DNA from: Oxalobacteraceae bacterium
GTDB taxonomy: Bacteria; Pseudomonadota; Gammaproteobacteria; Burkholderiales; Burkholderiaceae_D
Length of the DNA stretch: 40,805 nucleotides
Reading direction: 5' to 3'
Assembly: GCA_030698225.1 (NCBI GenBank)
Contig: JAUYNR010000109.1
Coordinates: forward strand, 1-40,805
Shown: piece by piece, positions 39,714 through 40,805 of the stretch
Position numbering within the stretch: the stretch's first letter is position 1
Layout: each line of letters starts with the position of its first letter
The notes under the pieces: generated by a model
What the model was told of the DNA's origin: nothing
The model's database searches: none
What the model saw: the letters and a program-made list of their open reading frames with translations, nothing else
Made by a program: the position numbers and the translations under genes

Positions 39714-40703
39714 TTGAATCATTCGCATGATATAAACGACGCAAGCAATTCGGCCATGCCTTTAGTGGATTTTTTCCTGGCGCGGCAACCCATCCTGAAT
39801 CGGCATCAATCTATTGTCGCCTATGAATTATTGTTTCGCAGTGCCGCATCAGGCCCGGCCAACATAGTCAATGATCTGGCGGCAACCGCTTCCGTGATCG
39901 CCCATACGTCGGAGATCGGTATGGGAAAGGTGATCGGTTGCACACGTGCTTATATCAACGTCGATGCGACGGTTCTGATGAGCGACATTGTCAAAATACT
40001 GCCACATCAGCACATCGTTCTGGAAATCCTCGAGACGGTGGAGGCAACGCCAGAAGTGATCGAGTGTATACGCGCTCTAGTTGCGCTGGGATTTACCTTT
40101 GCTCTTGATGATGTCATTGCCGACACTGCGGACATCCAGCAGTTTCTCCCTTTTGTCGAGATCGTTAAAATCGATGTCAAGGATATGCCGCCGGAACAGC
40201 TGGCAGAATTGGCAAGTCGGTACAAGCTTGCGAAAAAAAAATTACTGGCTGAAAAAGTAGAGAGTCAGATGCTGTATCAGTATTGCCGAGATCTCGGTTT
40301 CGATTTTTTTCAGGGCTATTATTTTGCCCATCCTGTCATTTTGAGTGGAAAAAAACTTGCACCTTTGCAACTTTCCGTGATGCATTTGATAGAGCAGATT
40401 TACGCGGAAGCCGATGATGCCTTTATCTTGCGCAGCATCAAGCAGGATGCATCCCTGAGCCTAAATCTGCTGCGCCTGGTAAATACTCCAGCCGTGGGCA
40501 CCAGCCGACGCATCGATACGCTCAATCAGGCGCTGCTGTTGCTGGGGCGGCGCCAACTGCAACGCTGGCTGCAAGTCTCACTGTATGCCAATGCGGAACA
40601 GCCCGGCAATCTGGCATCGCCGCTGCTGATGCTGGCCTCGACCCGCGGCAAACTGCTCGAATTGATCCTAGATTCCTCAGTTGAAATCCGTGATCTACGG
40701 TAA
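39714..40703 (+). CDS. EAL/HDOD (YuxH-type) signalling protein, probably truncated
   Basis: A 329-residue protein with an N-terminal EAL-like domain (about residues 15-205) and a C-terminal HDOD domain that breaks off. In the EAL part the key motif is YELLFR, not EAL, and the DDFG(T)G loop is replaced by LDDVIADT, though KIDV and FFQGYYF remain; so it is unlikely to cut cyclic di-GMP and more likely binds or senses. YuxH-type proteins are usually about 400 residues; here the HDOD domain stops about 75 residues early, after STRGKLLELILDSSVEIRDLR. The start is a TTG at 39714 or an ATG at 39756; the latter gives MPLVDFFLARQPI, the family start. Confidence 0.8.
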   Translation: MNHSHDINDASNSAMPLVDFFLARQPILNRHQSIVAYELLFRSAASGPANIVNDLAATASVIAHTSEIGMGKVIGCTRAYINVDATVLMSDIVKILPHQHIVLEILETVEATPEVIECIRALVALGFTFALDDVIADTADIQQFLPFVEIVKIDVKDMPPEQLAELASRYKLAKKKLLAEKVESQMLYQYCRDLGFDFFQGYYFAHPVILSGKKLAPLQLSVMHLIEQIYAEADDAFILRSIKQDASLSLNLLRLVNTPAVGTSRRIDTLNQALLLLGRRQLQRWLQVSLYANAEQPGNLASPLLMLASTRGKLLELILDSSVEIRDLR

Positions 40704-40805
40704 ATGACGCGTTTTCCTTGTTTCATCCGGTGAATTTCGCGGAAAATTGGCGTTCATGTGGATTTTCAGCGGATTTGGGAGATCACCAAATGGGTGAACG
40801 CAAAC
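40704..40805. mobile_element. Possible edge of an insertion sequence
   Basis: The 3' end of the EAL/HDOD gene meets sequence of a different character, with repeated short blocks such as GGTGAATTTCGCGG, TTTTCAGCGGATTTGG and AAATGGGTGAACGC. Blocks of the GGTGAA/GCGGATTT kind are familiar from the ends of IS21-like elements. The element itself lies beyond the window, so this is only an inference from the gene truncation plus the repeat style. Confidence 0.3.

Noticed and set aside
40485..40491. ATACTCC inside the EAL/HDOD gene as a seventh element copy
   Set aside because: It is in coding sequence and lacks ATGCGG and the left block at the required distances.

Overview
The window reads as a chromosomal segment of a betaproteobacterium of the order Burkholderiales, most like the Oxalobacteraceae (Herminiimonas/Janthinobacterium-type). 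This rests on gene order (pyrG-kdsA-eno-ftsB; PHP protein-htpX-yciO-M50 protease-trpS-dapA-bamC), on protein style (a 400-residue TrpS, a Pseudomonas-like branched-chain keto acid dehydrogenase) and on GC-rich genes separated by strikingly AT-rich gaps. It is inferred by eye, without a database search. No tRNA, rRNA, CRISPR array, prophage or intact insertion sequence was seen. Only the last 100 bases look like the edge of a mobile element.

Layout. 0-4.5 kb: pyrG, kdsA, eno and ftsB (CTP, Kdo for LPS, glycolysis, division). 4.6-6.1 kb, reverse: hslO (Hsp33) and a gamma-carbonic-anhydrase-like protein. 6.1-11 kb: a DUF455 ferritin-like protein, a patatin-like lipase, an acyl/acetyl-CoA ligase (reverse) and an alpha/beta hydrolase. 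11.1-19.4 kb, all forward: PHP phosphoesterase, htpX, yciO, M50 protease, trpS, methyltransferase, dapA, bamC and a metallo-beta-lactamase-fold protein. 19.5-25.6 kb: an Ala/Pro-repeat lipoprotein, the ribosomal oxygenase roxA, slyD, an exported protein of unknown function and mutS. 25.9-29.6 kb is a DNA-damage island: dinB, a 75-codon ORF sharing one LexA box with dinB, ada and alkB. 29.7-34.7 kb, reverse: the full bkdA1-bkdA2-bkdB-lpdV operon. 34.9-38.1 kb: a CBS-domain protein and an FNR-like regulator, divergent from isocitrate lyase (aceA). 38.6-40.7 kb: rlmJ and an EAL/HDOD protein that looks cut short.

The most interesting signal is not a gene. Six intergenic sites (4520, 7028, 13696, 21903, 28814 and 38272) carry the same 59-base element. 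All six align without a gap: a left block G-T/C-AT, ATGCGG at columns 27-32, AAA at 34-36, a T-rich block, and ATACTCC at columns 53-59. The ends can pair, and two internal hairpins are kept by compensatory and wobble changes. It occurs in both orientations and in convergent, divergent and tandem gaps, so it behaves as a dispersed structured repeat and not as a promoter. I do not recognise it as a named family.

Other points worth attention: the SOS box shared by dinB and the uncharacterised small ORF; an FNR homologue in which the position of one cluster cysteine is serine; a palindrome-rich fnr-aceA spacer; a lipoprotein with a 39-bp in-frame tandem repeat; and the truncated EAL/HDOD gene at the right edge.
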